Below, piece after piece: positions 1-7,908 of a stretch of DNA of 64,000 nucleotides. Location of the stretch: positions 124,001 to 188,000 of the forward strand of contig NZ_JACNME010000004.1 of NCBI RefSeq assembly GCF_014270065.1. The letters run 5' to 3'. The DNA is from Quadrisphaera sp. RL12-1S. GTDB lineage: Bacteria; Actinomycetota; Actinomycetes; Actinomycetales; Quadrisphaeraceae. Below the pieces are notes generated by a model. The model saw nothing but the letters and a program-made list of their open reading frames with translations. It was not told the origin of the DNA and ran no database searches. Position 1 is the first letter of the stretch. Each line of letters begins with the position of its first letter. The translations under genes were made by a program, and so were the position numbers.

Positions 1-751
1 CGAGGTGGGAGGGCTGCACCACCCCGTAGCGCGCCGAGCCCTGCTGCAGCAGCGCGCTCCAGTACGGCAGCGCGGCCAGCACCACGCCCCCGGGCAGCAC
101 GAGCACCGCGCCGGTGCGGTCCGCCCAGCGCTCGGCGCGCTCGCGGCCCGCGCAGGCCACGACCAGGGCCCTCACCACCAGCACGATGACGATGACCTGC
201 ACCAGCACCCACAGGAACCACAGGTGCGCCGGGTCCCTGAACAGCCAGAACGGGATGCCGGAGGGCAGGGGCGGCAGCGGTTCCGGGTCTCCGCGCAGGC
301 GCCGGGCCAGCTCCTCGATGCCGATGATCGACAGCAGGACCAGCGGGCTGAAGACCGCCAGCGGGAGCAGGATCCGCTGGGCGCGGTCCGTGGCGTAGGC
401 GCGGACGCCGCGGCGGCTGAGCACCAGGCGCCCGAAGTACCCCGCCAGCATCATGAAGAGCACCATGCGGAACAGGTGGATCACAGTGGTCGCGGCGTCC
501 GCGGCGGGAGCGAACACCGGGTCCGGCCGGAACCAGACGGTGCCCGGGAGGAAGGGCGAGAGGGTGTGCAGCACGATGCCGAGCCCGAGCGCCACGGCGC
601 GCAGCGCGTCCAGGCCGTGCAGCCGCGCACCCTGGGTCGCGGAGGTCGCAGGGGTCGCGGGGGCCGTGGGGGACGGGGCGGGCGACGGCGTCTCGGTCTG
701 CGGAGCCGACGGCCCCGGGGCGGCGGCCGCCGCCCCCGAGTGGGTCGTCAC
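1..751 (-). CDS. acyltransferase family 3 membrane protein, 3' part beyond window
   Basis: Reading the minus strand from a GTG at 751 gives an open frame of 250 codons that runs off the left edge. The first 40 residues are rich in Pro, Ala and Thr. They are followed by LHGLDALRAVALGLGIVLH, the usual opening of acyltransferase-3 (OafA/MdoC-like) proteins, and then by several hydrophobic segments. HLWFLWVLVQVIVIVLVV, near residue 180, is a family-typical membrane segment. Such proteins transfer acyl groups from inside the cell to surface carbohydrate or lipid; the substrate cannot be inferred here. The gene is divergent from the Ada-like gene at 869. Confidence 0.8.
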   Translation of the reverse strand, partial: MTTHSGAAAAAPGPSAPQTETPSPAPSPTAPATPATSATQGARLHGLDALRAVALGLGIVLHTLSPFLPGTVWFRPDPVFAPAADAATTVIHLFRMVLFMMLAGYFGRLVLSRRGVRAYATDRAQRILLPLAVFSPLVLLSIIGIEELARRLRGDPEPLPPLPSGIPFWLFRDPAHLWFLWVLVQVIVIVLVVRALVVACAGRERAERWADRTGAVLVLPGGVVLAALPYWSALLQQGSARYGVVQPSHL

Positions 752-868
752 CCCCCGACGCTACGTGATGAACCCCTCCTCGACCGAGTGGAAGCGGAAG
801 CCGCACGGGCCTGCGGGGCGTCCGCAAGCGGAGTGCCGCGCCCGGGTGCGGGCGCCTAGCGTCGCGGT

Positions 869-1822
869 GTGGTGCTCGAGATGACGGTCCCCGCTGGTCC
901 CCGGCCCGCCGGTCGCGGAGGCGGCGGCCGTGACGCCGGCAGTGACGACGTCCAAGACGACGGCGGAGCGCGCGAGCGCGTGCTGCGGGCGTGCCGCGCG
1001 ATGGACGACGCCGGCGGGCCTCTGCCCCTGGAGGATCTGGCGGCACTGGCCGGGTGGAGCACGCGGCAGCTGGGGCGCCGCTTCGCCGAGGTGCTCGGCA
1101 CCTCCCCGCGCGCCTACGGCGAGGCGCTGCGCACGCAGCGGCTGCGTCCGGCGCTGCGGGAGGGCCGCGCAGAGGGCGGCACCGTGCTCGACGCGGCGTT
1201 CACCGCCGGGTACGGCTCGGTGCGCGCCTTCTACGAGCAGGGCGCCGCCCGCCTGGGCATGACGCCGTCGCAGTACGCCGCCGGAGGCACGGGCGAGCGG
1301 CTGCTGTGGTCGGCCGGGCCGGCCGACGTGGGCGGCGTCGAGGGGCGCCGGGTGCTCGTCGTCGTCTCGCTGACCGGGGTGGTGGCGGTCCGGATCGGCG
1401 ACGACGACGACGCGCTGCTCGCCGAGGTGGCCGCCGAGCTGCCGCTCGCCGAGCTCGACCACGAGCCGGAGGTTCTCATCGACGTGGTGGCCGCCGTCGC
1501 GGCCCTGGCCCGCGGGACCGGGAGCGGCGCCCCGGGCGGCGGCGCCCCGCTGCCGCTGGACGTGCGCGGCACCGCGTTCCAGGCGGCGGTGTGGGCGGCG
1601 CTGCGGCGCATCCCCGCCGGCGAGACGCGCTCCTACGCCGAGGTCGCCGCGGAGCTGGGCCGCCCCACCGCGGTGCGGGCGGTGGCCCGGGCCTGCGCGA
1701 CCAACCCCGCAGCCCTGGTGACCCCGTGCCACCGCGTGGTGCGCTCGGACGGCGGCCTGGGCGGCTTCCGGTGGGGGCTGGAGGTCAAGCGGGCCCTCCT
1801 GGCCGCGGAGCGCGGAGCCTGA
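869..1822 (+). CDS. Ada-like AraC-type regulator fused to O6-alkylguanine-DNA alkyltransferase
   Basis: This 317-residue protein has an AraC-type helix-turn-helix region (about residues 35-135, including LAALAGWSTRQLGRRFAEVL) and a C-terminal DNA alkyltransferase domain (about 190-315). The alkyl-acceptor cysteine is Cys287 in the signature PCHRVV. The enzyme repairs O6-alkylguanine by irreversible transfer to this cysteine. The N-terminal zinc-binding phosphotriester-repair domain of classical Ada is missing: the AraC part begins almost at the start. Methyl-phosphotriester sensing through the usual Cys is therefore not expected. GTG 869 is used; ATG 881 in the same frame is an alternative. 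Confidence 0.85.
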   Translation: MVLEMTVPAGPRPAGRGGGGRDAGSDDVQDDGGARERVLRACRAMDDAGGPLPLEDLAALAGWSTRQLGRRFAEVLGTSPRAYGEALRTQRLRPALREGRAEGGTVLDAAFTAGYGSVRAFYEQGAARLGMTPSQYAAGGTGERLLWSAGPADVGGVEGRRVLVVVSLTGVVAVRIGDDDDALLAEVAAELPLAELDHEPEVLIDVVAAVAALARGTGSGAPGGGAPLPLDVRGTAFQAAVWAALRRIPAGETRSYAEVAAELGRPTAVRAVARACATNPAALVTPCHRVVRSDGGLGGFRWGLEVKRALLAAERGA

Positions 1823-1877
1823 GGCGGTCTGCCACCGGTGCTGCCCGCCGCGCCCGGGGCCGTGGCATCCTCCCGGC

Positions 1878-2117
1878 GTGGCGGGGCTGATCGGGGCTGA
1901 GGAGTTCGGCGGGGACGGCGTGCACGTGGAGCGCCACCGCGACGGCTCCGTGCGCGCCCGCGGCCCCGTGCTTGACGGCAAGCCGGAGGGCTACTGGGAG
2001 TGGTTCCGCCTCGACGGGACCAAGCTGCGCTCGGGCCACTTCACCGACGGCGAGCCGGTGGGGGAGTGGGCCACGTACGACCGCCAGGGCCGGCTGTACA
2101 AGACCACCCACCGCTGA
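1878..2117 (+). CDS. MORN-repeat small protein
   Basis: This 79-residue protein starts at GTG 1878. It contains MORN/YwqK-type repeats: a G..EGYWEWFRLDG.K...G.F.DG pattern appears about twice (residues 30-70). In related proteins these strands form an open beta-meander used for membrane or protein contacts, and some are annotated as antitoxins of the YwqK type. No partner toxin is visible next to it, so a specific role is not assigned. It is followed directly by a tandem intergenic repeat. Confidence 0.7.
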   Translation: MAGLIGAEEFGGDGVHVERHRDGSVRARGPVLDGKPEGYWEWFRLDGTKLRSGHFTDGEPVGEWATYDRQGRLYKTTHR

Positions 2118-2123
2118 CCCACC

Positions 2124-2176
2124 GTGATCATGGGCGTTGTGCGCACGACCCCTCGTGATCATGGGCGCTGTGCGCA
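2124..2176. repeat. tandem pair of GTGATCATGG-type intergenic repeats
   Basis: Two copies of GTGATCATGGGCG(T/C)TGTGCGCA start at 2124 and 2155, a 31-bp period. They lie between the MORN gene and the convergent rhodanese gene. A second pair with the same period and near-identical sequence lies at 27493. The core ATGATCAT-like palindrome also occurs at 54520-54575 and 56424-56479. Confidence 0.8.
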
Positions 2177-2179
2177 GTC

Positions 2180-2575
2180 TCAGGGCCTGACGTCCGCGGG
2201 CCCCGTGTGCACGGGCAGGCCCGCCGCCTTCCAGGCCTCCACCCCGCCGATGACGTCCGTGGCCCGGTGCAGCCCCACGGCCTGCAGCGACGCCGCCGCC
2301 AGGCTGGAGCTGTACCCGTGGCGGCAGACCAGCACCACCTCCACGTCGTCGGTGGTCGCCTCGGGGATGCGGTGCGGGCAGGCCGGGTCGAGCCGCCACT
2401 CCAGCACCGTCCTGTCGATGACCAGCGCGTCGGGCAGCTCGCCCTGCTCGGCGCGGTGCGCCGGGGTCCGGGTGTCGACCAGCAGCGCTCCGCGCGCCAC
2501 GGCGGCGGCCGCCTCGTGCGGTGTCAGGCGCTGCAGCCGGGCCCGCGCCGCCGCCAGGACTTCCGCCGCTCCCAC
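2180..2575 (-). CDS. rhodanese-like domain protein
   Basis: This 131-residue single-domain protein starts at GTG 2575. It has the rhodanese pattern LLVDTRTPAHRAEQGELPDAL early and the active-site loop VCRHGYSSSLAA, whose Cys would carry the persulfide, near residue 84. The C-terminal GGVEAWKAAGLPV is the usual closing motif. It may act as a sulfurtransferase or sulfur carrier. It lies 44 bp downstream of the LigD-type polymerase gene on the same strand and could be cotranscribed with it. A much longer open frame through this region is not real. Confidence 0.85.
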   Translation of the reverse strand: MGAAEVLAAARARLQRLTPHEAAAAVARGALLVDTRTPAHRAEQGELPDALVIDRTVLEWRLDPACPHRIPEATTDDVEVVLVCRHGYSSSLAAASLQAVGLHRATDVIGGVEAWKAAGLPVHTGPADVRP

Positions 2576-2619
2576 GTCGTGCAGTCTCCGCGACCGCGGC
2601 CACCCGCGCCCCTGGGCCG

Positions 2620-3594
2620 CTACCCCTGGTCCCGGCGGGCGCGGGCCCGCCGCTTGCCCTCGTGCATCGCCGCCACCCGCGGCACCGGGATCTCCTGGCC
2701 CTCGCTGACCAGGACCTCCGGCAGGACCTGCGCGGCGGGCAGCGCGTCGCGCCACGGGTCGCCGCTGTCCGGCGCAGCGGCGGCGGCCAGCCGCGCGGCG
2801 TTGTGCACGGTCACGTCGCCGGGCACGACGTCGTCGAGGGCGTCCCACGGCACCGGGAACGACACCGGCACGCCCGGCCGCACGCGCGGGCTGTAGCAGC
2901 AGGCGAGGCTGCCGCCGCCGGCGCGCGTGGGGTCCACGAACACGCGGCCGCCGCGGTCGGCCAGGAGGAACGCCGTGGTGGCCACCTCGGGCCCGAGGCG
3001 CTCGGCCCGTGCGGCCAGGGCGCGCGTGGCCGCCGCGGCGTCGTCGACGGCGACGTCGCGCACGGGCACCACCACGTGCAGCCCCTTCGCGCCGCTCGTC
3101 TTCACCGCTGCCGCGAGCCCCGCGTCCCCCAGGGCCCGTTCCACCAGCCGGGCGGCCGCCACCACGGCGGAGAAGGGCGCTCCGGGCGGCGGGTCGAGGT
3201 CGAGCACGAGGTGCGTGACCCTCCCCTCGCCGGACAGGACCGTCGGGTGCAGCTCGACCGCTCGCTGTCCGGCCAGCCAGACGAGCGTGCGAGCGTCCTC
3301 GGCGAGCGGGTACCTCACGGTCCGCTGCGACGCCTCCGCCCACACGTCCGCGGTGCGCACCCAGTCCGGTGCCGACGCCGGCAGGTTCTTCTGCACGAAC
3401 GGGCGCTGCCCCGGGCGCACGCGCGTCACCGTGAGCGGCCGCCCATGCAGCTCGGCGACCAGCGGCCCGGCCAGCGCCCGCACGTGCTCCACGAGGTCCC
3501 TCTTGGTGGCGCCCGCCCCGTCGAAGAGCTCCGCGTCGAGGTGCTTGAGCTCGACGCCCTCCACCACCTCGACGTCGTCGTCCGCGCGAGCCAT
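2620..3594 (-). CDS. LigD-type primase-polymerase domain protein (NHEJ)
   Basis: This 324-residue protein corresponds to the stand-alone polymerase domain of LigD. The metal-binding signature appears as HLVLDLDPPPG, followed by KTSGAKGLHVVVPV and later PVSFPVPWDALD, all typical of the bacterial archaeo-eukaryotic primase-like NHEJ polymerase. It would add nucleotides or ribonucleotides at broken ends before ligation. It is not fused to a ligase: a separate ATP-dependent ligase lies at 30975-32039, and no Ku gene is seen in the window. The start ATG 3594 leaves 36 bp to the upstream VOC gene, so it is probably in the same operon. Confidence 0.85.
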   Translation of the reverse strand: MARADDDVEVVEGVELKHLDAELFDGAGATKRDLVEHVRALAGPLVAELHGRPLTVTRVRPGQRPFVQKNLPASAPDWVRTADVWAEASQRTVRYPLAEDARTLVWLAGQRAVELHPTVLSGEGRVTHLVLDLDPPPGAPFSAVVAAARLVERALGDAGLAAAVKTSGAKGLHVVVPVRDVAVDDAAAATRALAARAERLGPEVATTAFLLADRGGRVFVDPTRAGGGSLACCYSPRVRPGVPVSFPVPWDALDDVVPGDVTVHNAARLAAAAAPDSGDPWRDALPAAQVLPEVLVSEGQEIPVPRVAAMHEGKRRARARRDQG

Positions 3595-3630
3595 GCGCCG
3601 ACGCTAGGGCCGCGCCGGGCCGGACGCCGC

Positions 3631-4020
3631 TCAGGCCTGCTCGCCCCACGTGAGGCAGAAGGGGTGGCCGGCGGGGTCGGCGTAGGCGCGGAAGCCCGCC
3701 GGGGCGTCGAGGTCGTCGGCCGCCAGCAGCAGCCGGGCGCCCTTCGCGAGGACCTCCGCCTCGGCGGCGCGCGGGTCGTCGACCTCGAGGTCGAGGTGCA
3801 CCTGCTGGCGCACCTCCGGGTCCGGCCAGGTCGGCGGCACGTGGTCGGGGGCCAGCTGCACGCCGACCACCGGCTCGCCGTCCACGTGGACGCTGTGCCA
3901 GCGCTGCCCGTCCGACCACGGAGGCACCACCACCTCGCCCTCGAGCAGGTCCGCCCAGAACGCGCTCTCCGCCGCCACGTCGGCCGCGTCGAAGACCACG
4001 AGGCGGTGGCGCGGGCGCAT
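3631..4020 (-). CDS. VOC (glyoxalase-fold) family protein, copy 2
   Basis: This 129-residue single VOC domain (Glyoxalase_6 type) has FWADLLEGEV near the start, a WHSVHVDG core and the ending DPAGHPFCLTWG. Its function is unknown: VOC proteins include dioxygenases, isomerases and resistance proteins, and the residues here do not fix a substrate. It is a close tandem paralogue of the gene at 4020-4391. The ATG overlaps that gene's TGA by one base, so the two are translated together. Confidence 0.85.
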   Translation of the reverse strand: MRPRHRLVVFDAADVAAESAFWADLLEGEVVVPPWSDGQRWHSVHVDGEPVVGVQLAPDHVPPTWPDPEVRQQVHLDLEVDDPRAAEAEVLAKGARLLLAADDLDAPAGFRAYADPAGHPFCLTWGEQA

Positions 4021-4391
4021 CAGTCGCCCCAGCACAGGCAGAAGGGGTGCCCGGCCGGGCTGGCGTACACGCGGAAGCCCTCGGCGGCGTCCAGCGGGTG
4101 GGTCTCCTCCAGCAGCCGCGCGCCCACGGCCAGGGCGTCGGCCTCGGCGGCGCGCACGTCGTCCACGTCGAGGTCGAGGTGGACCTGCTGGCGCACCGCC
4201 GGGTCGGGCCAGGTGGACGGCACGTGGTCGGGGGAGAGCTGCACGCACACGTCCGGCAGGCCCGGGGTGCGCACGGTGTGCCAGTCGTCGTCGGTGCGCA
4301 CCACCTCACCGCCCAGCAGGTCGGCCCAGAACCTGCTCTCGGCGGCGAGGTCGCTCGCGTCGAAGGCGATGGTCAGTCCGGTGGTCCGCAT
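4020..4391 (-). CDS. VOC (glyoxalase-fold) family protein, copy 1
   Basis: This 123-residue single VOC domain begins at ATG 4391. FWADLLGGEVV, QLSPDHVPSTWPDP and RVYASPAGHPFCLCWG align almost position for position with the next gene downstream, showing recent tandem duplication. A longer upstream frame exists, but it runs through the 4445 hairpin and lacks family similarity, so I reject it. Substrate is unknown. It is the first gene after the large hairpin at 4445-4504. Confidence 0.85.
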   Translation of the reverse strand: MRTTGLTIAFDASDLAAESRFWADLLGGEVVRTDDDWHTVRTPGLPDVCVQLSPDHVPSTWPDPAVRQQVHLDLDVDDVRAAEADALAVGARLLEETHPLDAAEGFRVYASPAGHPFCLCWGD

Positions 4392-4444
4392 GCCCCCGCA
4401 TGCTGCTCTCCTGTCCCGGTGACGTCGAGCGAGCGGCCCCGGGC

Positions 4445-4504
4445 CGACCGTGGACGCTCCGTCCCGGTCTGGAGCCGCACACCGGGACGCAGCGTCCACG
4501 GTCG
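4445..4504. repeat. large inverted repeat, dispersed family
   Basis: Two 24-base arms with a single mismatch (CGACCGTGGACGCT..CGTCCCGGT) flank a 12-base loop. A second, perfect copy of this element with longer arms lies at 28558-28619. Its location just below the GNAT stop codon could make it a transcription terminator or a REP-like mobile hairpin. There is no T-tract. Confidence 0.8.
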
Positions 4505-4508
4505 CCCG

Positions 4509-5072
4509 TCAGCGCAGCTCAGAGGCGAGCAGGGAGCCGATCCAGCCATCGTCGCGCTGACCGCGGGCCACGAGCAGACCGCGCACCTCGCCCTCCACGG
4601 TGAAGCCGCACTTCTCCGCCACGCTCCGCGAGGCGCGGTTGCCCACGACGGCGCGCCAGTGCACGCCCACCAGGCCCAGCTCCTCGAACCCCCACCGCAG
4701 CGCTGTACGGGCAGCACGCGTCATGACGCCGCGCCCGCGCGCCGCCGGGTGCAGGCCGAAGCCGATCTCGGCCCACCCGCCCTCGCCCAGGCGCAGGTCG
4801 ACGGTGCCGCCGAAGCGCCCGTCGACCTCGATGGCGAACGCCGCCATGGTCCCGTCGGCCCAGCCGGCGGCGACCTTCTCGAGGAACTCGTCCGCGTGGT
4901 GGCGCTCGTAGGGCACGGGGACCGTGGTCCAGCGCTGCATGGCGGGGTCGGTGCCCTGCTCGAAGACCCCGGTGGCGTCCTCGGGGCGGTGGCGGCGCAG
5001 CAGCACGCCGTCGCCGGCGTCCAGGGGCGGCGGCTCGGGCAGCGGCGGGCGCTCGGGGGCAGGGTCGTCCAC
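4509..5072 (-). CDS. GNAT family N-acetyltransferase (RimJ/RimL type)
   Basis: This protein of about 187 residues has the RimJ/RimL-like pattern: LLRRHRPEDATGVFEQGTD at the start, GTVDLRLGEGGWAEIGFGLH, then the acetyl-CoA loop ARGRGVMTRAARTAL and WRAVVGNRASRSVAEKCGF. It would acetylate a protein N-terminus or small amine. I chose GTG 5072 because it starts just before the conserved domain. The same frame extends upstream across the divergent CYTH-CHAD start, which is unlikely to be coding. Confidence 0.75.
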   Translation of the reverse strand: MDDPAPERPPLPEPPPLDAGDGVLLRRHRPEDATGVFEQGTDPAMQRWTTVPVPYERHHADEFLEKVAAGWADGTMAAFAIEVDGRFGGTVDLRLGEGGWAEIGFGLHPAARGRGVMTRAARTALRWGFEELGLVGVHWRAVVGNRASRSVAEKCGFTVEGEVRGLLVARGQRDDGWIGSLLASELR

Positions 5073-5226
5073 GCAGAGCAGGCTGTCAGGGCCGAGGTCG
5101 CTCCCGCGACGGGGTTTCCGGATGGCTGCGGCAGACCGGAGCCCTGTCCGACAGCGCTCCGGCTCCCAGAACTCGACGGCTCCCGCGACGGGCGGCCGCC
5201 GGTGATCATCAGTAGGGTCGACGGGC

Positions 5227-6867
5227 ATGGCGAGGAAGTCGGTCGAGGGCTCGGCGGCAAGCGCGTCCGGGGGTGTCGCCACCTCTCGTGAGTCGGAGCG
5301 CAAGTTCACCCTCGGCGAGGACGCCACCCTGCCCGACCTGGTCGGCGCCGGTCGCGTCGCCTCCGTGGACGACGCGGTCACCCACGACATGGTGGCCGTC
5401 TACTACGACACCGCCGACCTGCGCCTGGCCCGCGAGGGCGTCACGCTGCGCCGCCGCCACGGCGGCTCCGACGACGGCTGGCACCTCAAGCTCCCCGTCG
5501 GCTCCAGCTCCGACCGCGACGAGCTGGCCGTGCCCCTGTCCGACGGGGGCGCCCCGCGCGAGGAGGGCGGTCCGCCGACCGTCCCGGCCGCGCTGACCGC
5601 GCTGGTCACGGCGCTGGTGAGGGTCTCCCCGCTCGGACCGGTCGCTGAGCTGCGCACCCACCGGGAGGTCCACGTGCTGCGCGACGCCGACGGTCGCGCG
5701 CTCGCCGAGGCCGCCCTCGACGACGTCGAGGTGGCCGTCCCCGCCGGCGCCGGCGACGGCTCGTCCGGCGTGGTGCCGGGGCGCTTCCGCGAGCTGGAGG
5801 TGGAGCTGCTCGACGACGGCGACGAGACCGACCTCGACGCCGTCTCCGACGCCCTCGTCGCGGCGGGCGCGGTGCTCGGCGCGCAGGTGTCCAAGGCCAA
5901 GCGGGCCCTCGGCGCTCCGGCCACCGGGCTGTCCGACGTGCCCGAGCCCGACGAGGTGGGCCCGAGCTCGTCCGCCGCCGACCTCGTGCGCGCCTACACC
6001 GCGCAGCAGGTCCGCGCGCTGCGCACGCACGACCTGGGCGTGCGCCGCGGCGAGGACGACGCCGTGCACCAGATGCGCGTGGCCGCCCGCCGCCTGCGCA
6101 GCGGCCTGCGCGTGTTCCGCCCCCTGCTCGACCGGGCCTGGGCCGACGACCTGCGCGGAGAGCTCGCGTGGCTCGCCGGTGAGCTCGGGGCCGCCCGTGA
6201 CGGCGAGGTGCTCGCCGAGCGGCTGTCGCTGGCTCTCGCGGCGCTGCCCCCCGAGGTGGACGCCGCCGACGCCGCGCGCCTGCTGCAGGCCCACCTGGCC
6301 GAGCAGCACCGCGACGGCGAGGCCGTCGCGCTCGCCGCGCTCGGGTCGCAGCGGTACGCGGCGCTGCTGGACCGGCTGGTCGACGCGGCGTCGTCCCCGC
6401 CGACCACGGCTGCCGCCGAGGGCGAGTGCCGCGACGTCCTCCCGCCGCTGGTCAAGAAGGCGTGGAAGAAGCTGGCGCGGGAGGTGGGGGCGCTGCGCAT
6501 GGCCGGCGGCGACGACTCCTGGCACGACGCCCGCAAGACCGCCAAGCGCGTCCGGTACGCCGCGGAGGCCGTCGCCCCGGCGCTCGGCAAGCCGGCCAAG
6601 AAGTTCGCGAAGCAGGTCGAGCGCGTCACTGAGCTGCTGGGCCAGCACCAGGACGCCGCCGTGGCCGCCGACGTGCTCGCGCACCTCGCCACCGACCGCA
6701 GCCGCGCCCTGCACCTGCCGCGCAGCGCTGCCGCCGCGGCGAAGGTGGGCTTCGCCCTCGGGTCCCTGCACGCCGCGCAGCGCGCCGAGGTGCGCGTGCT
6801 GCGCGCCGACCTCCTGGAGATCTGGCCCGAGGTCTCCCACGGCGGCCACCGCGCCTGGCTCGGCTGA
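5227..6867 (+). CDS. CYTH and CHAD domain protein
   Basis: This 546-residue protein has a CYTH domain (about 20-225) opened by the ExExK-type motif SESERKF, with the strand YYDTADLRLAREGVTLRRR. A CHAD domain (about 250-540) follows, with conserved basic helices such as VHQMRVAARRLRSGLRVF and HDARKTAKRVRYAAE. CYTH proteins form a tunnel that binds triphosphates or polyphosphate, and CHAD domains bind inorganic polyphosphate. A role in polyphosphate metabolism or granules is therefore likely. It stands alone, divergent from the GNAT gene. Confidence 0.9.
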   Translation: MARKSVEGSAASASGGVATSRESERKFTLGEDATLPDLVGAGRVASVDDAVTHDMVAVYYDTADLRLAREGVTLRRRHGGSDDGWHLKLPVGSSSDRDELAVPLSDGGAPREEGGPPTVPAALTALVTALVRVSPLGPVAELRTHREVHVLRDADGRALAEAALDDVEVAVPAGAGDGSSGVVPGRFRELEVELLDDGDETDLDAVSDALVAAGAVLGAQVSKAKRALGAPATGLSDVPEPDEVGPSSSAADLVRAYTAQQVRALRTHDLGVRRGEDDAVHQMRVAARRLRSGLRVFRPLLDRAWADDLRGELAWLAGELGAARDGEVLAERLSLALAALPPEVDAADAARLLQAHLAEQHRDGEAVALAALGSQRYAALLDRLVDAASSPPTTAAAEGECRDVLPPLVKKAWKKLAREVGALRMAGGDDSWHDARKTAKRVRYAAEAVAPALGKPAKKFAKQVERVTELLGQHQDAAVAADVLAHLATDRSRALHLPRSAAAAAKVGFALGSLHAAQRAEVRVLRADLLEIWPEVSHGGHRAWLG

Positions 6868-6936
6868 GCCCACCTCACCGCAGCCGAGCGCCTGGTTGCG
6901 GTTCGTGGGGTGACGCAGTCGATCGAGGTGAGGACC

Positions 6937-6955
6937 TGGCAACGGGTGGTTGCCA
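6937..6955. promoter_or_regulatory. 7-bp-arm palindrome upstream of nitrilase cluster
   Basis: TGGCAAC and GTTGCCA are separated by five bases, a perfect inverted repeat 45 bp before the first gene of the Nit1C-like operon. The size suits a dimeric repressor or activator operator. The cognate protein is unknown; no regulator gene lies next to the operon. Confidence 0.45.
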
Positions 6956-6960
6956 CGGAT

Positions 6961-6976
6961 GTGACCAGCCGGAAAC
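6961..6976 (+). promoter_or_regulatory. GlnR-like box upstream of nitrilase cluster
   Basis: GTGAC-N6-GAAAC matches the a-site/b-site half of the actinobacterial GlnR consensus (GTnAC-n6-GaAAC). It ends 23 bases before the ATG at 7000. GlnR is the OmpR-type nitrogen regulator of many actinomycetes, and the downstream families are named for nitrogen starvation. The second half of a full GlnR box is not clear, and such short motifs can occur by chance. Confidence 0.45.
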
Positions 6977-6999
6977 ACCCCGCTCGTTGACTCCCTGGC

Positions 7000-7857
7000 A
7001 TGGCAGCGGGAGGCGCCGCAGGGCGCCGGGGGATCGGGAGCGGCGTCCACGACGCCCACCGCCACCTCGGCGTGCTGCCCGCGCACCCCTTCTACGGCGG
7101 TCCGCCGGTCAACCCCGACACCTCCGCCGTCGCCGACGTCGACGCGCTGCTGCGCTCCCTCGACGAGGAGGGCGTCGAGCGCGCCCTCGTCATCCCCAAC
7201 TACGGCGTCCCGGACGTCAGCGCCTCCTTCGCCCTCAACGAGCTGGTGCTCGAGGCCGCCGCCCGCGACGACAGGGTCCGCGCCGGCCTGTGGGTCTCAC
7301 CCCGCCCGCAGGACGCCGCGCTCACCGCGCAGGCGCTGGCGCTCGCGGGGGAGAGCGGCGTCGTCGCGCTCAAGACGTCGTTCCTGCTCGGCGGGCGCGC
7401 CACCGACGACGCCTGCCGCCCGCAGCTCGACGCCGTCTTCGAGGCCGCGCGCCAGCACGGCCTCGTCGTCCACGTCCACACCAGCCCGGGCGCGGCCTCC
7501 GACGTCGACGAGGTGGGCGAGCTGGTGGAGCGCTACGGCGACGACGTGGCGATCCACCTCGTGCACCTCGGCGGCGGGATGAGCGGCCACATCAAGCTCA
7601 TCGGCTCGCGCTTCTTCGACTGGATCGCGGCCGGTAAGCGCGTCTACACCGACACCTCCTGGGCCATCGGCTTCGCGCCGCGCTGGCTGGCCGCCGAGGT
7701 GCAGCGCCGCGGGACCGGCCACGACCGCGTGCTCTACGCCTCCGACGAGCCCTGGGGCGACGCCGCCGGAGAGCTGGCGCGCCTGCGCGCCGCCGCCGGA
7801 GACGGAGAGCTGGCCCGCCTGTGGCTCACCGAGAACGCCGCAGCCCTCTACGGCTGA
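7000..7857 (+). CDS. amidohydrolase (TIM-barrel) at head of nitrilase cluster
   Basis: This 285-residue protein of the amidohydrolase-2 family has VHDAHRHLG near residue 12 (metal-binding HxH-like strand), VVHVHTSPG, HLVHLGGGMSG and the terminal ASDEPWGD, whose Asp is the usual catalytic residue. Such enzymes hydrolyse or decarboxylate cyclic or amide substrates in one metal-dependent step. It lies 51 bp ahead of the Sll0783-like gene and appears to be the first operon gene. It is not one of the seven standard Nit1C families as I know them, so it may supply or clear a pathway intermediate. ATG 7000 has no good ribosome-binding site, so leaderless translation is possible. Confidence 0.75.
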   Translation: MAAGGAAGRRGIGSGVHDAHRHLGVLPAHPFYGGPPVNPDTSAVADVDALLRSLDEEGVERALVIPNYGVPDVSASFALNELVLEAAARDDRVRAGLWVSPRPQDAALTAQALALAGESGVVALKTSFLLGGRATDDACRPQLDAVFEAARQHGLVVHVHTSPGAASDVDEVGELVERYGDDVAIHLVHLGGGMSGHIKLIGSRFFDWIAAGKRVYTDTSWAIGFAPRWLAAEVQRRGTGHDRVLYASDEPWGDAAGELARLRAAAGDGELARLWLTENAAALYG

Positions 7858-7908
7858 GCGACCACCACCTCACCCACCCCACCCACCCCACCCAGCGAGG
7901 AGCCCGAG

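Noticed and set aside
2180-4309. A 709-codon open frame on the minus strand
   Set aside because: Only its last 131 codons resemble a protein (rhodanese). The rest overlaps the LigD-type polymerase and VOC genes and is low-complexity Arg/Ala/Gly text typical of shadow frames in high-GC DNA.
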